Source of the DNA: VFBF01 sp964530695
GTDB lineage: Bacteria > Pseudomonadota > Alphaproteobacteria > Caulobacterales > Aquidulcibacteraceae
Assembly: GCA_964530695.1 (NCBI GenBank)
Contig: CAZGYQ010000069.1
Location: forward strand, 1 to 19,057
Length of the DNA stretch: 19,057 nucleotides
Direction of reading: 5' to 3'
The notes below the pieces were generated by a model. That model did no database searches and was not told the DNA's origin. It saw nothing but the letters and a program-made list of their open reading frames with translations. A program made the translations under genes and the position numbers. Shown in pieces: positions 8,101-13,987 of this stretch (its first letter is position 1; each line of letters begins with the position of its first letter).

Positions 8101-8619
8101 CGCAAGCGAGCGGAGGAGAATCTCCTGCACGCGTTCGCGCAGGTCCGTCGCCCGCGCGACCAGCACGAATCGTCCGACCTCCCGGCCGCCCTGCATGATT
8201 GGCGCGCTCGTCTCGATGGTGCTGGTGGTCAGGAGGCGACCGATGTCGAGATTTCCGTCGCCGCCTTGAAGGCGCACGTCTGTTTCCAGCCGGAAGCCAC
8301 GCCCCATCTCGGCCAGCAGCCGCCCATCGGCGGTCTCGACCCGCGCGTAGGAAATATCCGGCATCCGCGCGATCGCGCGCAGCACGCTGTTGGCGCCCTG
8401 CCGGTCCGCCTGCGCGGTCGGTTTTGACACGACAGATGCAAACACCTGCGCGGTTGCGGCAAGGCTTTCGCGCTTGGCGTCGGCGTACCGACCCAGTTCG
8501 GCCCACAGCGACAGACCGCCCACGGTCGCCGTCGCGGCAAGCACGGCGGCGAGCACGAGCGCCTGCAGCTTGCGGGCGATTGAAGGACGTTTCCTTCGGG
8601 CGTTGACGTCTGCCTTCAC
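5149..8619 (-). CDS. Hybrid sensor histidine kinase with REC, HPt and EAL phosphodiesterase domains
   Basis: A 1156-residue inner-membrane signalling protein, numbered from GTG 8619. TM1 is at about 17-39 and TM2 at 168-189, with a periplasmic sensor of about 125 residues between. Then come HAMP (190-244), HisKA with MSHEIRTPMNG (His287), and HATPase with NLVTNALKF (400-408), DTGVGI (434-439) and GGTGLGL (463-469). A receiver-like but acid-poor segment (about 515-620) precedes a true REC with Asp645/646, phosphoacceptor Asp689 and Lys744. An HPt follows (AHAIKSMSLSLGA, His838), then a C-terminal EAL domain. The EAL keeps Glu938 (FEALLRW), Asn992, Glu1024, Asp1054-Asp1055 (DDFGTGYSSL), Lys1075, Glu1111 (EGVET) and Gln1131, so c-di-GMP hydrolysis is expected. 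GTG 8619 is preferred over TTG 8652 because AGGGAA lies 8 bases upstream of it. The divergent neighbour is a second kinase. Confidence 0.95.
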   Translation of the reverse strand: MKADVNARRKRPSIARKLQALVLAAVLAATATVGGLSLWAELGRYADAKRESLAATAQVFASVVSKPTAQADRQGANSVLRAIARMPDISYARVETADGRLLAEMGRGFRLETDVRLQGGDGNLDIGRLLTTSTIETSAPIMQGGREVGRFVLVARATDLRERVQEILLRSLAACVVALAIGLAIAARLQKAITDPIGRLDAAVTRIRESQTFDAPVAATSNDEVGRLVDGFNAMLGEIRARDDRIDAHLKGLEREVEARTTDLRVARDAAEHANRAKSDFLATMSHEIRTPMNGVMVMAELLAAGDLAERPRRYADVIVRSGKSLLAIINDLLDFSKIEAGKLDLESTRVDLVEVIDQVASLFWERARGKGVDFAAYIAPEAPRFVIGDPVRIGQIVTNLVTNALKFTEQGYVLITVASDPKREDMIRIAVRDTGVGIPKDKLAGVFAAFTQADQSTTRRFGGTGLGLTICRRLARAMGGDIGVSSEVGKGSTFAAHLLLPSAGEERDWPKLKEALTAVVDCALPATRRVITQYLRAAGYDIPQGPAGEPLAANLVITDPDRLQQHPRRPGAQRIVLRALGDATADRLLAEGAADGALDLPLLRADLETMLEQIIAGDMRPQRARTAVVASPRRYVARTVLVVDDNAVNREVAMESLARFGIGADTAENGRIAVEMATTRRYDLILMDGSMPEMDGFQATAALRAHEQASGCPRTPIIAATADVLGASSDAWRDAGADGILHKPFTLQALGAHLSAHFGAPDAPALDSAVELDHSATASPEPAKPADDPFAHLAEFGAPDFVQRVVGLYLDQAPKRMGEMAAALAADKQDDAARMAHAIKSMSLSLGAKVVADLAARAERRVRIEGAAITEEDLSTLQAALDDTVGLLNAKLRPSGAKSPGRVGLAAELEAAIRDDALTLHYQPIFDRGGQSLLGFEALLRWARPNGASIGAPDIVRCAEDSGLVNALGDWALDRAAREAASWSPVFVSVNASPSQLGDPEFGARLLATLARRGMDPRRFVLEITEQSTLESDVSVTDLLKRLRAGGVQIALDDFGTGYSSLTHLRHLPIDKLKIDKSFVTDIGDGIEGATIIHAMASIGRTLGFQIVAEGVETADQHAFLRAAGVHAMQGWLFGKAMPADEASAFVARHAVKVA

Positions 8620-8689
8620 GCTGCGAATTCCCTGTCGTCGCGCCGGTTTCAACTGCTTTGCGCGCGTCCGGGTCCCGGATTTGTTAACG

Positions 8690-8701
8690 ATAGGCGCCTA
8701 T
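8690..8701. promoter_or_regulatory. Perfect 12-bp palindrome in the divergent kinase intergenic region
   Basis: ATAGGCGCCTAT is fully self-complementary and lies between the starts of the hybrid kinase (minus strand) and the REC-kinase (plus strand), 20 bases before the latter's ATG. GTTAAC (8683-8688), a second short palindrome, is adjacent. The position suits an operator acting on both promoters, but no factor can be named and clear -35/-10 pairs were not found. Confidence 0.45.
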
Positions 8702-8721
8702 ACCGAACGGCCAGGTGCGCC

Positions 8722-9882
8722 ATGCTTGCTGAACATCTCGACCACACTGGTTTCTATTTCGTGCTCGACGAGCCGGCGCGCATCCTCGTGGCCGACGACG
8801 ACCCGATCCTGCGCGAGTTTGCGTGCGTTCACCTGGCGACGCCAGAAGTCACGCTTGACACCGCCGCCGACGGCGCGGAAGCGCTGAAGAAGCTCGAAGC
8901 CGGAGTTTACGATCTCGCGCTCGTGGACCTCGACATGCCGGTCATGGACGGGTTCGAGCTAATCGCACGCATTCGCAGCGCGCCGGCGCTGCAGCACCTG
9001 CCTGTCGTCGTCGTCACTGGGCGCGAGGACATGGTCGCCATCGACAAGGCGTTCCAGGCCGGCGCCACGTCCTTCGCGGTCAAGCCGCTCAACTGGCGCC
9101 TGTTGAGCTACCAGCTCCGTTATGTGCTGCGGGCCTTCCGGCAGGAAAACGAGATCCGCGTCGCCAAGCAGCGCGCCGAACAGGCGCATGCGATCAAGAC
9201 CAACATCCTGCGTCTCGTACAGCACGAACTGCGCACCCCGCTGACCTCCATCGTCGGCTTCGCCGAGCATATCGAGTCGCATCCGAAATCCTCGGAAGTA
9301 GCGGAATTCGCGGGGCTGATCGCCGGCGCAGGGCGGCGCTTCTCATCCAATGTTTCCGACCTCATCTCTGCGGCGCAGACGCTGACCTCCGACATCGTGT
9401 TGCGGCCGGACGACATTCGCGTGCCACAGATCATCGACGCGGTGGTCGCCGCCGAGGCGACGCGCGCCGCCGACAAGGGCGTGTCCCTGCGCGGCGTCGA
9501 CGGCACGCGCGGCATGCGCATCGAATGCGACCGCGACCTCGTCGTCCGCGCGCTGCGCCACATCGTGCGCAACGCGATCGAGCACGGCGAGGGCCCCGTC
9601 GATCTCATGGCGACGCCGGATCGCGACGGCGTCGCGTTTGCGGTGCGTGATCGCGGCCCCGGCATCGAAGCCGCGCGCCTTGAGCAGTGCCTTGCGGCCT
9701 TTCAGCAAGGCGAGGACGCGCTCAACCGCAGCAGCGCCGGCTTTGGCCTCGGCCTGCCGGTCGCCCAGAGAGTGTTCTCGGCCCACGGTGGGGCGCTTTC
9801 AGTGTCGCACACCCCCGATGTCGGTTGCATCGTCGTGGCGACGCTCCCGGCGCGGCCGCCGGAGCAATGGGCCGCCGGTTGA
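8722..9882 (+). CDS. Soluble REC-histidine kinase (receiver at the N-terminus)
   Basis: A 386-residue protein without membrane segments. The N-terminal receiver (about 20-135) has the acidic cluster ADDD (Asp25-27), phosphoacceptor Asp69 in LVDLDMPVMDG and Lys121 in VKPL. A helical linker (about 138-160) leads to HisKA with LVQHELRTPLTSIVGF (His168). The HATPase has an N-box HIVRNAIEHGE (280-290), RDRGPGI (309-315) and GFGLGLPVAQR (340-350). Catalytic residues of all three domains look intact. REC ahead of the kinase suggests that phosphorylation by another kinase controls this one, and the divergently transcribed hybrid kinase with its HPt is the obvious candidate partner. That pairing is inference from position. 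The start ATG is preceded by CAGGTGCGCC, a moderate Shine-Dalgarno. Confidence 0.94.
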   Translation: MLAEHLDHTGFYFVLDEPARILVADDDPILREFACVHLATPEVTLDTAADGAEALKKLEAGVYDLALVDLDMPVMDGFELIARIRSAPALQHLPVVVVTGREDMVAIDKAFQAGATSFAVKPLNWRLLSYQLRYVLRAFRQENEIRVAKQRAEQAHAIKTNILRLVQHELRTPLTSIVGFAEHIESHPKSSEVAEFAGLIAGAGRRFSSNVSDLISAAQTLTSDIVLRPDDIRVPQIIDAVVAAEATRAADKGVSLRGVDGTRGMRIECDRDLVVRALRHIVRNAIEHGEGPVDLMATPDRDGVAFAVRDRGPGIEAARLEQCLAAFQQGEDALNRSSAGFGLGLPVAQRVFSAHGGALSVSHTPDVGCIVVATLPARPPEQWAAG

Positions 9883-9990
9883 GGCCGTTCAGGCGCCGTT
9901 CAGACGCGCACGCCCCATCCTGCAGGCTCTCCGGCGTGCGGACCTCATCCATGCGCCGCAACAAAAGCACGCCTGCGCACGGAAGACACC

Positions 9991-10449
9991 ATGGCCAACA
10001 AGCTCGTCGCCCTCATCGGGGCCGCCGTCATCGCCGCCTCCGCCCTCCTCCCCTCCATCGCTGCGGCGGATGAACGCCACCGCGGCGGAGGGTATGATCG
10101 GGGCCGCGACCGCGGTTACTATGACAACGGCTATCGCGGGGACCGCCATTACGATGGTCGTCACCACGGCGGCGGATACCGTCGCGACCATGGTGACGAT
10201 GACAACGACGATGCGATCGCCGCCGGCGTTATCGGCCTGGTGCTGGGCGCGGTGATCGGCAGCGCGATCACGGAATCCCGCCAGGCGCCGCCGCCGAGGT
10301 ACGCGCCGCCGCCCTACGACGGCGGCGGTTACTACGATGGCCGCCAACCCTACTACGACAACGGTCCGCAGCTCTGTGTGCGCCGTGAGCAGACTTGGGA
10401 CCCCTACGCGCGCCGCTATGTGACCTTGGAGCGACGTGTTCCGTGCTGA
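9991..10449 (+). CDS. Exported Gly/Tyr/Arg/Asp-rich protein with glycine-zipper segment
   Basis: 152 residues. A clear Sec signal peptide (Lys4, hydrophobic core 5-20, probable cleavage after SIAAA at 26) precedes a low-complexity stretch of repeated GGGYDRGRDRGYYDNGYR character (about 27-75). A glycine-spaced hydrophobic segment (about 75-94: AIAAGVIGLVLGAVIGSAI) follows, then a proline/tyrosine-rich region and a C-terminal LCVRREQTWDP...RRVPC with two cysteines that could form a disulfide. The layout is common among small envelope proteins of alphaproteobacteria, some annotated as glycine-zipper or RcnB-like, but the function is unknown. GGAAG 5 bases before ATG supports the start. It lies 108 bases after the REC-kinase. 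Confidence 0.85.
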   Translation: MANKLVALIGAAVIAASALLPSIAAADERHRGGGYDRGRDRGYYDNGYRGDRHYDGRHHGGGYRRDHGDDDNDDAIAAGVIGLVLGAVIGSAITESRQAPPPRYAPPPYDGGGYYDGRQPYYDNGPQLCVRREQTWDPYARRYVTLERRVPC

Positions 10450-10473
10450 CGCACGCGCGCTGAGACAAACGTT

Positions 10474-10502
10474 TTGCCCGTCGGGCGCGCCGCCCTTATT
10501 CT
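10474..10502 (+). promoter_or_regulatory. Candidate promoter giving a leaderless or near-leaderless mRNA
   Basis: TTGCCC (10474-10479) and TATTCT (10497-10502) are separated by 17 bases, and the ATG of the next gene begins 6 bases after the -10. Transcription would therefore start at or next to the start codon. The sequence between -10 and ATG has no more than GGTG as a ribosome-binding match. Confidence 0.5.
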
Positions 10503-10508
10503 TGGTGC

Positions 10509-10928
10509 ATGAAGTTCGTGTGCGACGCGCCTGACGGAAAGACTTGGTTCCGCATCGAGACCGAGGCGGAGGCGGACAGGGAATCCGAACTGATGGGCCA
10601 CGCGGTGGCGAAGTACTTCCGCCGTGAGCGCGAACGCGCCCTCGCCTCCTGGCGTCCGCCGGCCGGCGCTCCCGCAATCGAGCGCGATATCGGCCTGAAC
10701 GCGTACGTCGCCCGCACGATGCCGGTTTTTCTCACCCTGCGGGATGGCGAAGGCGCGGGGCTCGCGACGGCCATGCTGCCGCCGGACTCCGGAGACGTGG
10801 ATTTCCGTGTGATCATTGTCGGCCCAGCCAATAGCGATCCCTATGACTCGCACGGCGATGCCATCGCGGCGCTGGAAGACTGCCTCGACATCGACCTCCC
10901 CCGCGAAGATTGCTACCCTTATGCGTGA
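10509..10928 (+). CDS. Conserved hypothetical protein
   Basis: 139 residues, no signal peptide or membrane segment, mixed alpha/beta composition. Recognisable stretches are the opening MKFVCDAPDGKTWFRIET, a basic helix AVAKYFRRERERAL (about 32-45), IGLNAYVARTMPVFLTLRD (about 61-79) and the terminal CYPYA. I recall similar proteins in related alphaproteobacteria, but no function. The start follows the promoter so closely that initiation may be leaderless. The 3' end overlaps the convergent WYL regulator gene by 10 bases. Confidence 0.8.
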   Translation: MKFVCDAPDGKTWFRIETEAEADRESELMGHAVAKYFRRERERALASWRPPAGAPAIERDIGLNAYVARTMPVFLTLRDGEGAGLATAMLPPDSGDVDFRVIIVGPANSDPYDSHGDAIAALEDCLDIDLPREDCYPYA

Positions 10929-11920
10929 GTGGCCCGGGGCGGGCGCCGCCTTGATCGGTTTCCATAAAGATCGGCGACACGGCGCGCCTCGCGCGCGATC
11001 GCGTCACGCAGCGCGGGCGGACCGAGAACCTCGATGTCGGCGCCAATCCGGAGAAGCTGCCGTGACGCGTACTCGACACTCTCGACCGGGATTTCCGCCT
11101 TGATCCATCCCGCCGGGGCGCACTGGCGATGCGCGGCGTCCGCCGCTTCGCCGGCCGCCGGGCTGAGCTCGCGCAATACGCGCAAGCCCTCTGGCGACAA
11201 CCGGACGGTGGCCGTCCCGCGCAGCATCCGCGCCTCGAAATCCCGCGCCCAGGCGGTCCAGTAGCGCGCCAGGTCAAAGCGCGCCGATCGCTTGAAGCGC
11301 GTCTCCAGAATTTCCAGACCCTGGATGTTGGATACGCGATAGGTGCGCGGCTGCGTCTTCGCCGCCGCCACGAGATACCAGACGCCGCCCTTGAGCACGA
11401 GACCGAGCGGATCGACGTCGCGCATCACCACCTCCTTCCAACTTTCGTAGCGGATGCGAATGCGCGTATCGTTCCACACGGCGGCCGCGAGCGTCGGCAG
11501 CATATCGAGCGGTTCGATGCGGCTGTACCAGTTCGCGGGATCGAGATGGAATCGCGCTGACACACGCTGCGCGCTCGCGGCCGAGTCCGGCGGCAGGCTC
11601 GCCAGCAGTTTCAGTTGCGCGGCCGCGAGGTCCGCGCCCATGCCGAGATCGGCGGCCGCACCGCCGACGCCTGCAAGCAGGAGCGCATCCGCCTCCGCCG
11701 GCGTGAAGCCCGTCAGCCGCGTGCGGTACCCGTCGAGCAACGCGAACCCGCCGGCGCGTCCCCGCTCCGCATAGACCGGCACGCCCGCCGCACTCAACTG
11801 GTCGATGTCGCGGTAGATGGTGCGCACGGAGACCTCGAATTCCCGCGCGAGCGTATCGGCGCTCAGCCGCCCGCGCATCTGCAGCAGGATCAGGATCGAC
11901 AGCAGACGGCTCGCACGCAT
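10919..11920 (-). CDS. YafY-type transcriptional regulator (HTH + WYL domain)
   Basis: 333 residues. An N-terminal winged HTH of the HTH_11/DeoR kind (about 1-60: LSADTLAREFEVSVRTIYRDI then AGVPVYAERGRAGGF) is followed by a linker. The WYL domain (about 140-215) has its signature at GVWYLVA (181-183) and the companion arginines in PRTYRVSNIQGL. A C-terminal WCX-like extension runs to about 320. Single-component proteins of this type usually repress or activate an adjacent divergent gene in response to an unknown ligand bound by WYL. Here the divergent unit is the pair of small paralogues at 12013-13048, and an inverted repeat lies 20 bases upstream of this ATG. The gene overlaps the convergent hypothetical gene by 10 bases at its 3' end. 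Confidence 0.94.
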   Translation of the reverse strand: MRASRLLSILILLQMRGRLSADTLAREFEVSVRTIYRDIDQLSAAGVPVYAERGRAGGFALLDGYRTRLTGFTPAEADALLLAGVGGAAADLGMGADLAAAQLKLLASLPPDSAASAQRVSARFHLDPANWYSRIEPLDMLPTLAAAVWNDTRIRIRYESWKEVVMRDVDPLGLVLKGGVWYLVAAAKTQPRTYRVSNIQGLEILETRFKRSARFDLARYWTAWARDFEARMLRGTATVRLSPEGLRVLRELSPAAGEAADAAHRQCAPAGWIKAEIPVESVEYASRQLLRIGADIEVLGPPALRDAIAREARRVADLYGNRSRRRPPRATHA

Positions 11921-11940
11921 ACTTTCACCAGCCCGACAAA

Positions 11941-11961
11941 ACCTGCCACTCTATGTCAGGT
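11941..11961. promoter_or_regulatory. Candidate operator for the WYL regulator
   Basis: ACCTGCCA (11941-11948) and TGTCAGGT (11954-11961) form an inverted repeat with 7 of 8 paired positions and a 5-base spacer. It lies in the 92-base gap between the regulator start (11920) and the divergent ATG at 12013. A -10-like TATACA overlaps its right end. Autoregulation plus control of the paralogue operon is the expected reading. Confidence 0.65.
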
Positions 11962-12012
11962 ATACACGCTTACATCTCGCGACACAGCGGACTCACGCGG
12001 ACGGCGAGACAC

Positions 12013-12471
12013 ATGAACGATTTCGACTTCTTCATCGGCGCCTGGCGCGTCTCCCATCGCCGCCTCAAGGCGCGGCTTGCGGGATGCGCCGACTGGGAGA
12101 CCTTCGACGGCGTCTGCACCACGCAGAAGATCCTCGGCGGCATCGGGAATGTGGATGACAACGTCGTGAACCTGCCCGGCGGCGCCTATCGCGCGGTCAC
12201 GCTGCGCGCGTTCGATCCGCAAACACAGACGTGGGCGATCTGGTGGCTCGACGGCCGCACGCCGCATGCGCTCGACGCGCCGATGATCGGCGCCTTTAGG
12301 GACGGCGTCGGGACATTTTACGCCGACGACACGCTCGCCGGCCGTCCCATCCGCGTGCGGTTCCTGTGGACGCGCACGCGCGAAGCCGCCCCGCAATGGG
12401 AACAGGCGTTCTCCGCCGACGGCGGCGAGAGCTGGGAAACCAACTGGACCATGCAGTTCAACCGCACCTGA
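12013..12471 (+). CDS. Small cytosolic protein, paralogue A of a lipocalin-like/DUF1579-like pair
   Basis: 152 residues, predicted all-beta with many Trp and Asp-Gly turns: FDFFIGAWRVSHRRLK (about 4-19), KILGGIGNVDDN, RAFDPQTQTWAIWWLDGR, GAFRDGVGTFYADDTLAG, RFLWTR, and SADGGESWETNWTM near the end. The FDFxxGxWxxSHRRLK opening recalls DUF1579-type single-barrel proteins. The family assignment is from memory and the function unknown. ATG 12013 is chosen over ATG 11953 because the latter lies inside the operator and the extra 20 residues have no counterpart in the paralogue. It is divergent from the WYL regulator and first in a two-gene operon. Confidence 0.82.
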   Translation: MNDFDFFIGAWRVSHRRLKARLAGCADWETFDGVCTTQKILGGIGNVDDNVVNLPGGAYRAVTLRAFDPQTQTWAIWWLDGRTPHALDAPMIGAFRDGVGTFYADDTLAGRPIRVRFLWTRTREAAPQWEQAFSADGGESWETNWTMQFNRT

Positions 12472-12487
12472 AACGGAGTCGCCCGAC

Positions 12488-13048
12488 ATGAACGAACAAC
12501 GGCGTGCAAACCTCAACGCCGGCGCCGCAGCACTTCTCGCAGGCTCAGCGCAGGCATCCGCGCAGACGGGATCGCCAGCATCTGCCGTCGCCATTGCGCC
12601 GGGCATTCCCGGACAGTTCGATTTTCTTGCGGGCGACTGGAAGATCAGCCATCGACGCCTGAAGGCGCCCGGCGAATGGGATGCGTTCGATGGCGAGGCG
12701 ACCTGCTGGTCCATCCTCGGCGGCATCGCGAGCATCGAAGAACTGCGCATCCCCGCGCGCAATTTTTCCGGGATGGGCCTGCGTCTTCTCGATGTCGCGA
12801 ACCACGTTTGGGTCGATTACTGGGTCAACGCCCGCAGCGGCGCGCTCGATGCGGCCGGGATGCCGGGCGGCTTCGTCGACGGCGTGGGGATATTCGAAAC
12901 CGGCGACGTGGACGGCGAGACGCCGGTCAAGGTCCGCGGCGTGTGGGATCGCATCACGCCCTCATCGTGCCGCTGGCGTCAGTCCACGTCCCGCGACGGC
13001 GGCCGGACATGGGAAGACAACTGGCTGATGGACTGGGCGCGCGCCTAG
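12488..13048 (+). CDS. Exported paralogue B of the lipocalin-like/DUF1579-like pair
   Basis: 186 residues, starting 16 bases after the previous stop with GGAG 9 bases upstream, so co-transcribed. The body aligns with its neighbour from end to end (FDFLAGDWKISHRRLK, ILGGIASIEEL, GGFVDGVGIFETGDVDG, RDGGRTWEDNWLMDW), indicating a tandem duplication. It adds an N-terminal extension of about 40 residues with RR at 5-6, an alanine/leucine-rich stretch and SAQASAQ. This resembles a weak Tat or Sec signal with a cleavage site near ASA/QTG. The hydrophobic core is short, so export is inferred, not certain. Function unknown. Confidence 0.82.
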   Translation: MNEQRRANLNAGAAALLAGSAQASAQTGSPASAVAIAPGIPGQFDFLAGDWKISHRRLKAPGEWDAFDGEATCWSILGGIASIEELRIPARNFSGMGLRLLDVANHVWVDYWVNARSGALDAAGMPGGFVDGVGIFETGDVDGETPVKVRGVWDRITPSSCRWRQSTSRDGGRTWEDNWLMDWARA

Positions 13049-13112
13049 TCGGACGCTATCCCCCGCCTCCCGCGCCGGTGCTAGGCTGGCGCCGCGACAA
13101 GGGAGAACGCCG

Positions 13113-13940
13113 ATGGCGATCGCGGTGAAACGGGTGGCGGGCGCGCTCGGCGCGGAGATCTCGGGCGTCAATCTGTCGAAGGATCTCGACGGGCCGACGT
13201 TCGACGCAATTCATCGCGCCTTCGTCGAGCACGAAGTGATCTTCTTCCGCGACCAGCAACTCACGCCCGAGCAACACAAGGCATTCGGACGGCGGTTCGG
13301 ATCGCTCAACATCCACCCCTACGTGCAGGGCATGGCCGGCCATCCCGAGATCATGGAGATCATCAAGGAGCCGGCCGACAGGCTCAATTTCGGCGGCGGT
13401 TGGCATTCCGACATGTCGTTTCTCGAAACACCGTCGATCGGATCGATCCTGTATGCGCTGGACGTGCCCGAGTATGGCGGCGACACGCTGTTTGCATCCA
13501 TGACGAAGGCGTATGACGCGCTCTCAGACGGCATGAAGACGACGCTTGAAAGCCTGCGCGCGGTGCATTCGGCGAACCGGGAGTATTCCGCGCAAGGCGC
13601 TTCGGCCCAGAAGCGCGGCGCGATGGTGGTGGTCGAAGCCGAAGGCATGGCCGGCGAATTCGTGCATCCCGTCGTCAAGACCCACCCGGGGACCGGGCGG
13701 AAAGCGCTCTACGTCAATCCAGCCTTCACGCTGCGCCTTGAGGGCTGGAAGGAGAAGGAGTCAAAGCCGCTGCTCGACTACCTCTTCAACCATGCGCGCT
13801 ACGAAGGTTTCACCTGTCGGTTCCGATGGGAGGCGGGCTCGGTGGCCATGTGGGACAATCGCAGCGTATGGCACTTCGCGCTGAACGACTATCCCGGTCA
13901 GCGCCGACATATGCGACGAGTGACGGTGGACGCCGTTTAG
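13113..13940 (+). CDS. TauD/TfdA-family Fe(II)/2-oxoglutarate dioxygenase
   Basis: 275 residues, cytosolic. The iron-binding facial triad is visible as His98-x-Asp100 in GGWHSDMSF and His254 in NRSVWHFALNDY. Arg269 near the C-terminus fits the 2-oxoglutarate carboxylate arginine, and Thr125 in GGDTLFASM matches the second 2-oxoglutarate contact. The residue spacing is almost the same as in E. coli TauD. Such enzymes hydroxylate a substrate next to a sulfonate, ether or other leaving group using 2-oxoglutarate and O2. The substrate (taurine, an alkylsulfonate, an aryloxyacetate or another) cannot be decided, and no sulfonate ABC transporter is adjacent. ATG 13113 has GGGAGA 7 bases upstream. 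Confidence 0.95.
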   Translation: MAIAVKRVAGALGAEISGVNLSKDLDGPTFDAIHRAFVEHEVIFFRDQQLTPEQHKAFGRRFGSLNIHPYVQGMAGHPEIMEIIKEPADRLNFGGGWHSDMSFLETPSIGSILYALDVPEYGGDTLFASMTKAYDALSDGMKTTLESLRAVHSANREYSAQGASAQKRGAMVVVEAEGMAGEFVHPVVKTHPGTGRKALYVNPAFTLRLEGWKEKESKPLLDYLFNHARYEGFTCRFRWEAGSVAMWDNRSVWHFALNDYPGQRRHMRRVTVDAV

Positions 13941-13987
13941 CGGCGCGGGTACCACCACCCCGGAAAACAAGAAACCCGGAGGCACCC

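Noticed and set aside
6499..8427. 642-codon plus-strand open frame opposite the hybrid kinase
   Set aside because: Arginine- and aspartate-rich with no motifs, whereas the minus strand carries conserved kinase, receiver, HPt and EAL motifs in order.
9883..9910. Short direct repeat GCCGTTCAG in the spacer after the REC-kinase
   Set aside because: Only two copies of about 9 bases, no symmetry and no further context; chance is likely in GC-rich spacer.
11953..12012. Earlier in-frame ATG for the first paralogue gene
   Set aside because: The ATG lies inside the inverted repeat and the added residues have no counterpart in the paralogue.
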